A stretch of 5,006 bases of DNA, taken from positions 1 through 5,006 of the forward strand of contig LVBC01000107.1 of assembly GCA_001604265.1 (NCBI GenBank), given 5' to 3'. The position numbers and the translations under genes were made by a program. This stretch comes from Spirochaetales bacterium Spiro_01. Lineage in GTDB: Bacteria; Spirochaetota; Spirochaetia; Sphaerochaetales; Sphaerochaetaceae. A model generated the notes under the pieces. It saw nothing but the letters and a program-made list of their open reading frames with translations, had not been told where the DNA came from and made no database searches. Position 1 is the first letter of the stretch. The number at the start of each line of letters is the position of its first letter. Of this stretch, positions 1 through 5,006 are shown piece by piece.

Positions 1-2
1 AG

Positions 3-104
3 ATCACCAGGGAAGAGTATTTTGAATGGAAACTCAACTGGCCCCATACCTGCGACGATGGCCTGGAAAGCGAATATTATATCCCTTGGCGGAAAAATAA
101 ATAA
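3..104 (+). CDS. C-terminal end of an unidentified protein (5' end outside window)
   Basis: An open frame enters from the left edge and runs for 33 codons to a TAA stop. The visible tail reads EEYFEWKLNWPHTCDDG near its start and ends PWRKNK. It is rich in aromatic residues (three Trp, three Tyr) and charged residues, with one Cys. I do not recognise it with certainty. It loosely recalls short proteins carried with recombinase cassettes in clostridial mobile elements, but that is recollection of a pattern and not an alignment. The alternative is a chromosomal hypothetical protein. The frame stops one base before a strong inverted repeat that would terminate its transcript. It converges on guaA, whose 3' end is a known island integration site. 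The codons look more AT-rich than those of the four downstream genes. That this frame is coding rests on the terminator placed right after its stop and on the lack of stops in a short stretch. Confidence 0.5.
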   Translation: MTREEYFEWKLNWPHTCDDGLESEYYIPWRKNK

Positions 105-162
105 GACAAGCAAAAAAACCGCCCTGCTGAATTTGTCGTTCAGCAGGGCGGTTTTGCTTGTC
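105..162. terminator. Strong bidirectional rho-independent terminator
   Basis: A perfect 17-bp inverted repeat (115-131 with 139-155, core ACCGCCCTGCTGAA) encloses a 7-base loop (132-138). Pairing can extend outward: GACAAGCAAAA at 105-115 can match TTTTGCTTGTC at 152-162 if three A residues are bulged. A run of seven A (112-118) lies left of the GC core and gives the U-tract for minus-strand transcripts from guaA. A T4 run on the right, with a further T4 after CTTGTCC, serves plus-strand transcripts. It starts at the base after the TAA of the left-edge gene and lies about 120 bases past the guaA stop, so it probably ends both convergent units. Confidence 0.92.
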
Positions 163-204
163 CTTTTGGGATTTTTCTCTTGAGAATACCGGGCGGACAC
201 AAAT

Positions 205-232
205 AGTATCAATCCAGTATCAAGAGCAGTAT
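205..232. repeat. Three short direct repeats AGTAT(C)
   Basis: AGTATCAA occurs at 205 and 216, and AGTATGGA at 228, giving spacings of 11 and 12 bases, about one helical turn. They lie in the non-coding gap between the left terminator and the guaA stop. Three short matches can arise by chance in an AT-leaning gap. A protein-binding site or an integration accessory site is possible but unproven. Confidence 0.35.
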
Positions 233-281
233 GGACGGGCAAAAAAGCCTGTATTCATGCGGGTTTTCGCCGTTTCGAGCG

Positions 282-1835
282 TCATTCCCACTCGATCGTC
301 CCAGGTGGTTTCGAGGTTATGTCGTAGAGTACTCTGTTGACTCCACTTACTTCGTTGCAGATTCTGGAAGCACACCTCTGCATGACCTCGTATGGCAGCC
401 TGTACCAGTCGGCTGTCATCGCATCCTCGCTTGTGACTGCACGGAGAGTACATACCTCTCTGTAGGTCCTTCCATCACCCTGGACTCCTACACTCTTTAC
501 AGGCAGAAGGTCGGCAAGAGCCTGCCAGATCTCCTTGTAGAGGCCTGCCTTTCTTATCTCCTCGATGAAGATGGCATCCACCTCTCTGAGTGTATCGAGT
601 CTCTCCTTTGTTATCTCGCCGATGCACCTTACTCCAAGTCCTGGACCTGGGAATGGGTGTCTGTCAACAAGCTCTTCAGGAAGACCGAGCTCTCTTCCGA
701 GATCTCTGACCTCATCCTTGAAGAGCTCCTTCAGTGGCTCGAGCAGCTCCCACTTCAGATCCTCTGGAAGTCCACCTACGTTGTGGTGGCTCTTGATGGT
801 CGCAGAGGGGCCACCGGATGGAGACCTTGATTCGATTACATCCGGATACAGTGTTCCCTGGGCCAGGAAATCTATCTTCCCGCACTTCCTTGCCTCGTTA
901 TAGAAGGTATCGACGAAGAGCTTTCCGATTATCTTCCTCTTTGCTTCTGGCTCCGAAACACCCTTGAGTGCTGAGAGGAATGCCTCTTCTGCATCTGCAT
1001 ACTGGAGTCTCATGTTGAAGTGCTTTCCAAAGAGGTCGAGGACATTCTGTGCCTCGTTCTTCCTCAGAAGGCCGTTGTTGACGAAGACGCATACCAGCTG
1101 GTCTCCGATGGCCCTGTGGATGAGGACTGCTGCGACCGAGGAGTCTACACCACCGGAAAGACCGCAGAGTACCTGCCTGTCCCCTACTATACTTCTTATC
1201 CTCTTGACCTCATCCTCGATGAAGGAACCCATGTTCCAGTCAGCAGAGGCCTTGCAGATTCTCAGTACGAAGTTCTTTATCATGGTGAAGCCATCGTGGG
1301 AGTGGACCACCTCTGGATGGAACTGTACTCCGTAGAACCTCTTCTCGTCGTTCTCTATCACAGTATATGGACAGTTCGGAGTCGAACCTGTCCTCCTGAA
1401 GCCCTCAGGCATCGCATCGACGCTGTCTCCATGGCTCATCCAGATCTGGCTGAGCTTGGGAACTCCGAAGAGAAGCCTGCTTGTCGAATCAACGATATCG
1501 AGATGTGCAAAGCCATACTCCTTCTTCTCCGGGCAGTCGACATGGCCCCCAAGGCAGGTGCTCATCACCTGAAGGCCATAGCAGATGCCGAGGATTGGAA
1601 TGCCCAGCGAGAAGATATCCTGGTCGGGTCTTGGCGATCCCTCGTCGCCGACAGAGCATGGACCACCGGAGAAGATGATGCCGACAGGCTCCATCTTCCT
1701 TATCTCCTCGGCACTTGTCGTATAGGGAACGATAATGCTGTAGACGCCTGCCTCTCTGACGCGGCGTGCAATGAGCTGGCTGTACTGGGCACCGAAGTCG
1801 AGTACCAGGACAGTATCATGTTTTGCCTTCTGCAC
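282..1835 (-). CDS. guaA: GMP synthase (glutamine-hydrolysing)
   Basis: This enzyme catalyses the last step of GMP synthesis: XMP, ATP and glutamine give GMP, AMP, PPi and glutamate in the cytoplasm. The protein has 517 residues, a normal family length. Residues 1-200 form the class I glutamine amidotransferase domain with nucleophile Cys85 in GICYGLQ and the His173/Glu175 pair in QFHPEV. The ATP-pyrophosphatase domain follows with P-loop LSGGVDSS (226-233). The C-terminal XMP-binding/dimerisation domain carries HPFPGPGLGVR (393-403) and ends in the canonical SKPPGTIEWE. All catalytic residues are present and there is no frameshift. The start is GTG at 1835-1833, supported by a full AGGAGG five bases upstream. 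Residues 252-256 read VNNGL where many homologues have VD(H/N)GL, a conservative change. It is divergent from the ttcA-like gene and convergent with the left-edge gene, so it is probably monocistronic in this window. Confidence 0.98.
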   Translation of the reverse strand: MQKAKHDTVLVLDFGAQYSQLIARRVREAGVYSIIVPYTTSAEEIRKMEPVGIIFSGGPCSVGDEGSPRPDQDIFSLGIPILGICYGLQVMSTCLGGHVDCPEKKEYGFAHLDIVDSTSRLLFGVPKLSQIWMSHGDSVDAMPEGFRRTGSTPNCPYTVIENDEKRFYGVQFHPEVVHSHDGFTMIKNFVLRICKASADWNMGSFIEDEVKRIRSIVGDRQVLCGLSGGVDSSVAAVLIHRAIGDQLVCVFVNNGLLRKNEAQNVLDLFGKHFNMRLQYADAEEAFLSALKGVSEPEAKRKIIGKLFVDTFYNEARKCGKIDFLAQGTLYPDVIESRSPSGGPSATIKSHHNVGGLPEDLKWELLEPLKELFKDEVRDLGRELGLPEELVDRHPFPGPGLGVRCIGEITKERLDTLREVDAIFIEEIRKAGLYKEIWQALADLLPVKSVGVQGDGRTYREVCTLRAVTSEDAMTADWYRLPYEVMQRCASRICNEVSGVNRVLYDITSKPPGTIEWE

Positions 1836-2023
1836 TATATCCTCCTGGAAAAATCTCCTTCATATTAATGCAGAGAAAAAAATCTAGTAAATAATCATTG
1901 CAGAATTTCTTTGTTTTTTTTGGCATATTTCAACCAAAGAAGAAGATAATAATGGTTGCAGTCATTCAGTTCCAGAACGCTATCTTACTTGTAAATGGCA
2001 ATAAGTATCTGTAACATCAAGGC
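1836..2023. promoter_or_regulatory. Divergent guaA / ttcA-like promoter region
   Basis: This 188-base gap separates two divergently transcribed genes and must hold both promoters, unless transcription enters from elsewhere. It is much more AT-rich than the flanking genes, with a T8 run near 1914-1921 and an A7 run near 1876-1882. For the plus strand, TTGCAG (1956-1961) with TATCTT (1981-1986) is the best pair I see, but the 19-base spacing is poor. For the minus strand, TTGAAA (the complement at about 1928-1933) is a good -35, but no good -10 sits 17 bases away. A small inverted repeat, GTTC-CA-GAAC (1969-1978), lies inside the candidate plus-strand promoter. I see no purine riboswitch or attenuator hairpin. 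Individual promoter hexamers remain unproven. Confidence 0.5.
1841..1846 (-). promoter_or_regulatory. Shine-Dalgarno site deciding the GTG start of guaA
   Basis: The minus strand reads AGGAGG, then ATATA, then GTG. The consensus match and five-base spacing fix the otherwise ambiguous non-ATG start of guaA. A second GAAGGAG lies about 15 bases further upstream and is too far from the GTG to be the main site. Confidence 0.85.
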
Positions 2024-2860
2024 ATGAGCGATGAGAAGAGAGTTGCAGATCCTGTAAGGAAGATAGAGAACAGCATCCTGAAAACATACAGGAGCAGACT
2101 CTGGGCTCCCTTCATCAATGCAGTGAAGCAGTATGAGCTGATCCAGGAGGGAGACAGGATCGCTGTCTGCATCTCCGGAGGAAAGGATTCGATGCTCATG
2201 GCAAAGCTCATGCAGATGCTCTGCCGCTATTCCGACTTTCCATTCTCGGTCGAATACCTTGTGATGGACCCGGGCTACAACAAGGAAAACAGAAGAAAGA
2301 TAGAAGACAATGCAAGGCTTCTCGGTATCCCAATCACTGTCTTCGAGACCAATGTATTCGAGGTCGCGAACATGCAATTGAAGTACCCCTGCTATCTCTG
2401 TGCAAAGATGCGACGCGGCTATCTGTACAGGAATGCAAAGGACCTTGGCTGCAACAAGATCGCACTTGGACACCATCTGAACGATGTGATAGAGACTGTC
2501 CTGATGGGAATGTTCTACTCCTCCCAGATCCAGACGATGCCTCCAAAGCTCCACAGCAGGAACTTCGAGGGAATGGAGCTTATACGCCCACTCTACTGCA
2601 TCAGGGAGGATGATATCATCGCCTGGAGGAACTACAACGGTCTCGACTTCCTGCAGTGCGCCTGCAGTTATACTGAAAGGAACGAGAATGGAGAGAACGA
2701 GAGCAAGAGGAAGGAGATCAAGGAGCTTATCAGGACATTGAGACGGACAAATCCTGATATCGAGGAGTCCCTCTTCAACAGCGTCCACAACGTCTCCATA
2801 ACAACCTTCCCCGGCTACAGGCTCTCGGATGGAAAGCACTCCTTCCTGGAAAAGTACTGA
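2024..2860 (+). CDS. ttcA: TtcA-family tRNA 2-thiolation protein (PP-loop ATPase)
   Basis: The 278-residue protein belongs to the PP-loop ATPases of the TtcA/TtuA group. TtcA adds sulfur to cytidine 32 of certain tRNAs, using ATP to adenylate the base and a Cys-bound iron-sulfur cluster. The PP-loop is SGGKDS (51-56). A CXXC pair, Cys123 and Cys126 in YPCYLCAKMRRG, and a later CAC pair (Cys212, Cys214) are the likely cluster ligands. GHHLNDVIET (149-158) is the conserved family block. No zinc-finger extension is seen at either end. The ATG at 2024 is the only plausible start, because an in-frame TAA lies at 2012-2014 and no other start codon follows it before 2024. No good Shine-Dalgarno sequence precedes it; AAGG abuts the ATG. 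It is co-oriented with dpaL downstream. Family assignment is firm. The exact modified nucleotide is inferred, since PP-loop paralogues also make other thiolated bases. Confidence 0.88.
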   Translation: MSDEKRVADPVRKIENSILKTYRSRLWAPFINAVKQYELIQEGDRIAVCISGGKDSMLMAKLMQMLCRYSDFPFSVEYLVMDPGYNKENRRKIEDNARLLGIPITVFETNVFEVANMQLKYPCYLCAKMRRGYLYRNAKDLGCNKIALGHHLNDVIETVLMGMFYSSQIQTMPPKLHSRNFEGMELIRPLYCIREDDIIAWRNYNGLDFLQCACSYTERNENGENESKRKEIKELIRTLRRTNPDIEESLFNSVHNVSITTFPGYRLSDGKHSFLEKY

Positions 2861-2885
2861 AGCTTTCTCCTTTCGAGAAAAGGAC

Positions 2886-2919
2886 TTGAATATTATCCGT
2901 TTTGGTAGTTATATATAAT
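2886..2919 (+). promoter_or_regulatory. Probable sigma-70-type promoter of dpaL
   Basis: The ttcA-dpaL gap contains TTGAAT (2886-2891) and, 18 bases on, TATATA (2910-2915). A perfect TATAAT overlaps it at 2914-2919, but with 22-base spacing. Either -10 would start transcription at about 2922-2927. That leaves a 5' leader of about 30 bases before the ATG at 2957, and essentially none before the ATG at 2927. Confidence 0.6.
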
Positions 2920-2947
2920 CAAAACAATGCAACAAAACGCAACAATT

Positions 2948-2952
2948 GGAGG
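2948..2952 (+). promoter_or_regulatory. Shine-Dalgarno site deciding the dpaL start
   Basis: GGAGG lies four bases before the ATG at 2957. No purine-rich site precedes the upstream in-frame ATG at 2927. This supports 2957 as the true start. Confidence 0.75.
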
Positions 2953-2956
2953 CACT

Positions 2957-4201
2957 ATGCACCACGACTACGAGTATATCATCCACAATGATGGCTCTCT
3001 CGAGAAGAAGGACCAGAGACTTGCAAAGGAGCTCTTCTCGATCGAGCATGCAAGGGATGCAAGGAAGTTCCACAGGCAGATTCCAGGCTACAGGATGACC
3101 CCGCTTGAATCCCTTCCGAATCTGGCATCGATGCTCAAGATCGGAGGAATCTACATAAAGGACGAGGCACAGCGCCTCACACTGAACTCCTTCAAGGTGA
3201 TGGGTGGCTCCTATGCCGTCTACCGCTTCATCAAGAAGTATCTCGGCGCCGAAGACAGAGACCTCTCCTTCTCCTACCTCACAAGCGATGAGTGCCATGA
3301 AAGACTCAAGGATGTCGTATTCTGCTCTGCGACCGATGGAAACCACGGCAGAGGGCTTGCCTGGGCGAGCATGGTCCTTGGCCTGAAGTGCCACATCTAT
3401 GTCCACAAGGATACGAGCAGACCGAGAATCGAGGCGATCAGGCAGTATGGCGCCTCCATAACGATAGTCGATGGAAACTACGATGATGCGGTAAGACGTG
3501 CAGCAGAGGATGCTGAAAGGAATGGCTGGTATGTCGTCTCCGATACCTCCTGGGACGGCTATACAGAGATTCCGACCTGGATCATGCAGGGCTACACATC
3601 CATCCTGCTCGAAAGCCAGGAGCAGCTTGCAGGACTTGGAATCATACGTCCGACCCACGTTGTCGTCCAGGCTGGTGTCGGTGCACTTGCTGCCTCTGTA
3701 GTCGGCTTCTACACTGCACTCTTTCCAGAAAACCCACCAGTTTTCATCGTAGTCGAGCCGGACAGGGCCGCCTGCATCTACGAATCGATAATGATAGGTG
3801 ATGGAAGGCCGCACTCTGTGAAGGGAGATCTCGAGACGATAATGGCAGGTCTTGCCTGCGGAGACCCATCTCCGATCGCATACGAGGTTCTCAGGGACAA
3901 TGCGGACATCTTCATCCGCTGTCGCGACTATGTTGCAGCAAGAGGAATGAGGATACTCTCCTGCCCTCTCAAGGGAGACCCCTTCGTGATCTCCGGAGAA
4001 AGCGGAGCTGTCCCACTTGGAATCCTCTACTCACTGCTTTCAGAGGCCGAGGAACCAGAGCTCAAGAAGGCTCTCAGGCTCGATAGCGATTCGATGGTCT
4101 TCATGATAAACACAGAGGGCAATACGGACCCTATCGATTTCAGAAGAATAATCTGGGATGGACAGGATCAGGTACCGAAGGAATACAGGACAAAGGTCTG
4201 A
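2957..4201 (+). CDS. dpaL: Diaminopropionate ammonia-lyase (PLP-dependent)
   Basis: The enzyme splits 2,3-diaminopropionate into pyruvate and two ammonia in the cytoplasm, using PLP (fold-type II family, E. coli homologue YgeX). With the start chosen here it has 414 residues, close to the roughly 400 usual. Lys80 in LNSFKVMGGSYA is the predicted PLP Schiff-base lysine. Asp127 in SATDGNHGRG and Asp196 in SDTSWDGY match the catalytic/substrate aspartates known from E. coli (Lys77, Asp120, Asp189). EIPTWIMQGY (204-213), the glycine-containing VQAGVGALAA (237-246), SGESGAVPLG (346-355) and TEGNTDP (386-392) are further family blocks. An in-frame ATG at 2927 would add ten residues (MQQNATIGGT). 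I reject it because the promoter would leave it without a leader and the GGAGG serves 2957. The usual E. coli neighbours (ygeY, ygeW, xanthine-dehydrogenase-like genes) are absent here, so it may simply supply carbon and nitrogen. A threonine-dehydratase relative is less likely, given the full set of motifs. Confidence 0.93.
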   Translation: MHHDYEYIIHNDGSLEKKDQRLAKELFSIEHARDARKFHRQIPGYRMTPLESLPNLASMLKIGGIYIKDEAQRLTLNSFKVMGGSYAVYRFIKKYLGAEDRDLSFSYLTSDECHERLKDVVFCSATDGNHGRGLAWASMVLGLKCHIYVHKDTSRPRIEAIRQYGASITIVDGNYDDAVRRAAEDAERNGWYVVSDTSWDGYTEIPTWIMQGYTSILLESQEQLAGLGIIRPTHVVVQAGVGALAASVVGFYTALFPENPPVFIVVEPDRAACIYESIMIGDGRPHSVKGDLETIMAGLACGDPSPIAYEVLRDNADIFIRCRDYVAARGMRILSCPLKGDPFVISGESGAVPLGILYSLLSEAEEPELKKALRLDSDSMVFMINTEGNTDPIDFRRIIWDGQDQVPKEYRTKV

Positions 4202-4208
4202 TACATCA

Positions 4209-4237
4209 AATGACCTCTGCAGATTGCAGAGGTCATT
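4209..4237. terminator. Convergent bidirectional terminator between dpaL and plsC
   Basis: A perfect 13-bp inverted repeat, AATGACCTCTGCA (4209-4221) with its complement (4225-4237), has a 3-base loop. The plus strand continues TTCTGTTTC and the minus strand TTTGATG, so U-tracts are short on both sides. It begins eight bases after the dpaL stop and ends six bases past the plsC stop, the expected place for a shared terminator of convergent genes. Confidence 0.85.
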
Positions 4238-4242
4238 CTGTT

Positions 4243-4992
4243 TCAGAGCGCTTCGAGAGGTGGAAGTCTGTCGTACTCCTCTCTGATTGCATTCTCGACT
4301 CTTGTATGGAGATCCTTGAGCTCCTCTTCGCTCATATCCTTTGTCTCGATCGGGTCGAGGAATCTTACATATACATCGTGTCTTCTGAGGTCCTGCACAT
4401 TCTCGAAAAGCGCCCTGGTTCCCTTGACAACTACAGGAACTATCGTGGCACCTACTCTCGTTGCCATCTTGAAGGAGCCGGCCTTGAACTCGTGGATGCA
4501 TCCATCCTTGCTTCTCGTTCCCTCCGGGTAGATAGTCATCGAGTGGCCATTCTTGAGATACTCGCTTCCCTTCAGAATTGCCCTTATCGAGTTCTTCGGG
4601 CTCTTCCTGTCGAGGTAGACGCTTCCGAACTCGTAGAAGTATGCGTTGATGAGAGGAATCTTCCTTACCTCCGTCTTTCCGATGAATCCGGTCTCAAGCT
4701 TCCTCGTCCAGACCAGAGAGACGATATCGAGCATGCTCTGGTGGTTGCCGATGTAGCAGTAGCACCTGTTCCTGAAGTCGAGCTTCTCCTGGCCTGAAAC
4801 GTGCATCCTTGCTCCGATAAGAGTCATTACCAGGAAGGCAAGCAGTCTTACCATGATGTAGTAGATGTCTGCCTTCAGCCTCTTCAGCTTCAGCTTTGAA
4901 AGGATGAAGTAGAGAGGAAATAGGATAAGAGAGAGTGTCATCACCGGTACCACGATGACGATAGGCAGAAAAATTCTTATATATTTCTTCAT
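4243..4992 (-). CDS. plsC: 1-acyl-sn-glycerol-3-phosphate acyltransferase (PlsC-like)
   Basis: PlsC enzymes transfer a fatty acyl group to lysophosphatidic acid to make phosphatidic acid at the cytoplasmic face of the membrane, the entry to phospholipid synthesis. The 249-residue protein has the usual length. A basic start (MKKYIR) leads into a hydrophobic segment at about 7-31, and a second hydrophobic stretch lies near 44-60; these should anchor it in the membrane. Motif I is NHQSMLD with His84 and Asp89 (HX4D). Motif II includes GKTEVRKIPLINAYFYEFG (105-123) and leads into VYLDR (125-129). Motif III is YPEGTRS (155-161). Motif IV is VPVVVKGT (185-192). The ATG at 4992-4990 is preceded on the minus strand by AAAAGGGACGAGCT, a modest ribosome binding site ending six bases before the start. 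Its promoter lies outside the window, so an operon with genes to the right is possible. Acyl-donor type (acyl-ACP or acyl-CoA) cannot be read from the sequence. Confidence 0.93.
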   Translation of the reverse strand: MKKYIRIFLPIVIVVPVMTLSLILFPLYFILSKLKLKRLKADIYYIMVRLLAFLVMTLIGARMHVSGQEKLDFRNRCYCYIGNHQSMLDIVSLVWTRKLETGFIGKTEVRKIPLINAYFYEFGSVYLDRKSPKNSIRAILKGSEYLKNGHSMTIYPEGTRSKDGCIHEFKAGSFKMATRVGATIVPVVVKGTRALFENVQDLRRHDVYVRFLDPIETKDMSEEELKDLHTRVENAIREEYDRLPPLEAL

Positions 4993-5006
4993 AGCTCGTC
5001 CCTTTT

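Noticed and set aside
235..252. ACGGGC-A6-GCCTGT hairpin as a second guaA terminator
   Set aside because: On the guaA transcript the stem has an A-C mismatch and the T-run lies in the loop rather than after the stem.
158..340. 60-codon plus-strand frame in the gap left of guaA
   Set aside because: It begins inside the terminator, runs into the guaA 3' end antisense, and has no ribosome binding site or familiar motif.
1020..1868. 282-codon open frame on the plus strand opposite guaA
   Set aside because: It overlaps the clearly real guaA on the other strand and has no recognisable family motifs. Long antisense frames arise here because the real genes seldom use TTA, CTA or TCA codons.
1836..1960. 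Purine riboswitch or attenuator in the guaA leader
   Set aside because: On the minus strand I found no three-way-junction pattern and no GC-rich stem before the T-run.
1969..1978. GTTC-CA-GAAC inverted repeat as a LexA-type operator
   Set aside because: The half-sites have the wrong order and spacing for the known Gram-positive LexA box (GAAC-N4-GTTC), and a 4-bp half-site is too short to stand alone.
1985..2839. 284-codon minus-strand frame opposite the ttcA-like gene
   Set aside because: It is antisense to a gene with intact PP-loop and Cys motifs, and the translated product resembles no family.
2864..2880. Hairpin TTTCTC-loop-GAGAAA after the ttcA-like stop, considered as a terminator
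   Set aside because: The stem is only 6 bp and AT-rich, and no T-run follows it.
2909..3814. 301-codon minus-strand frame opposite dpaL
   Set aside because: It is antisense to a gene with a full set of PLP-lyase motifs and is an effect of codon choice.
4210..4797. 195-codon plus-strand frame opposite plsC
   Set aside because: It is antisense to an acyltransferase with all four motifs and starts inside the convergent terminator.

Overview
This 5.0-kb window is ordinary bacterial chromosome carrying four complete, recognisable genes and the last 33 codons of a fifth. A single-chain GMP synthetase with fused amidotransferase and synthetase halves points to a bacterium rather than an archaeon, where the two halves are usually separate. 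Reading frames favour AGA/AGG for arginine, GGA for glycine, CTC/CTT for leucine and ATC/ATA for isoleucine. The TtcA-like protein looks most like the Clostridia-type branch of its family. I would guess an anaerobic, gut-type host (Bacillota or possibly Spirochaetota), but the window alone does not settle the phylum.

Layout from left to right: (1) positions 3-104, the 3' end of an unidentified plus-strand gene, closed by a very strong inverted repeat (105-162) that also lies downstream of guaA and can stop transcription from both sides. (2) Positions 282-1835, minus strand, guaA (GMP synthetase) with a GTG start and a strong ribosome binding site. (3) Positions 1836-2023, an AT-rich divergent intergenic region that should hold the promoters of guaA and of the gene to its right. 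(4) Positions 2024-2860, plus strand, a TtcA-family tRNA thiolation enzyme. (5) Positions 2957-4201, plus strand, a PLP-dependent diaminopropionate ammonia-lyase whose promoter and ribosome binding site argue for a start 30 bases inside the longest open frame. (6) A short convergent terminator (4209-4237). (7) Positions 4243-4992, minus strand, a PlsC-like 1-acylglycerol-3-phosphate acyltransferase.

The genes do not form one pathway: they cover purine nucleotide synthesis, tRNA modification, degradation of an unusual amino acid, and phospholipid synthesis. Orientation and terminators suggest mostly independent transcription units. The ttcA-dpaL pair is co-oriented with a 96-base gap and no convincing terminator between them, so some read-through is possible.

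I see no CRISPR array, tRNA, rRNA, insertion sequence or undescribed system. The point most worth following up is the left edge: the 3' end of guaA is a known integration hotspot for genomic islands, and the fragment beyond it looks different from the rest of the window.
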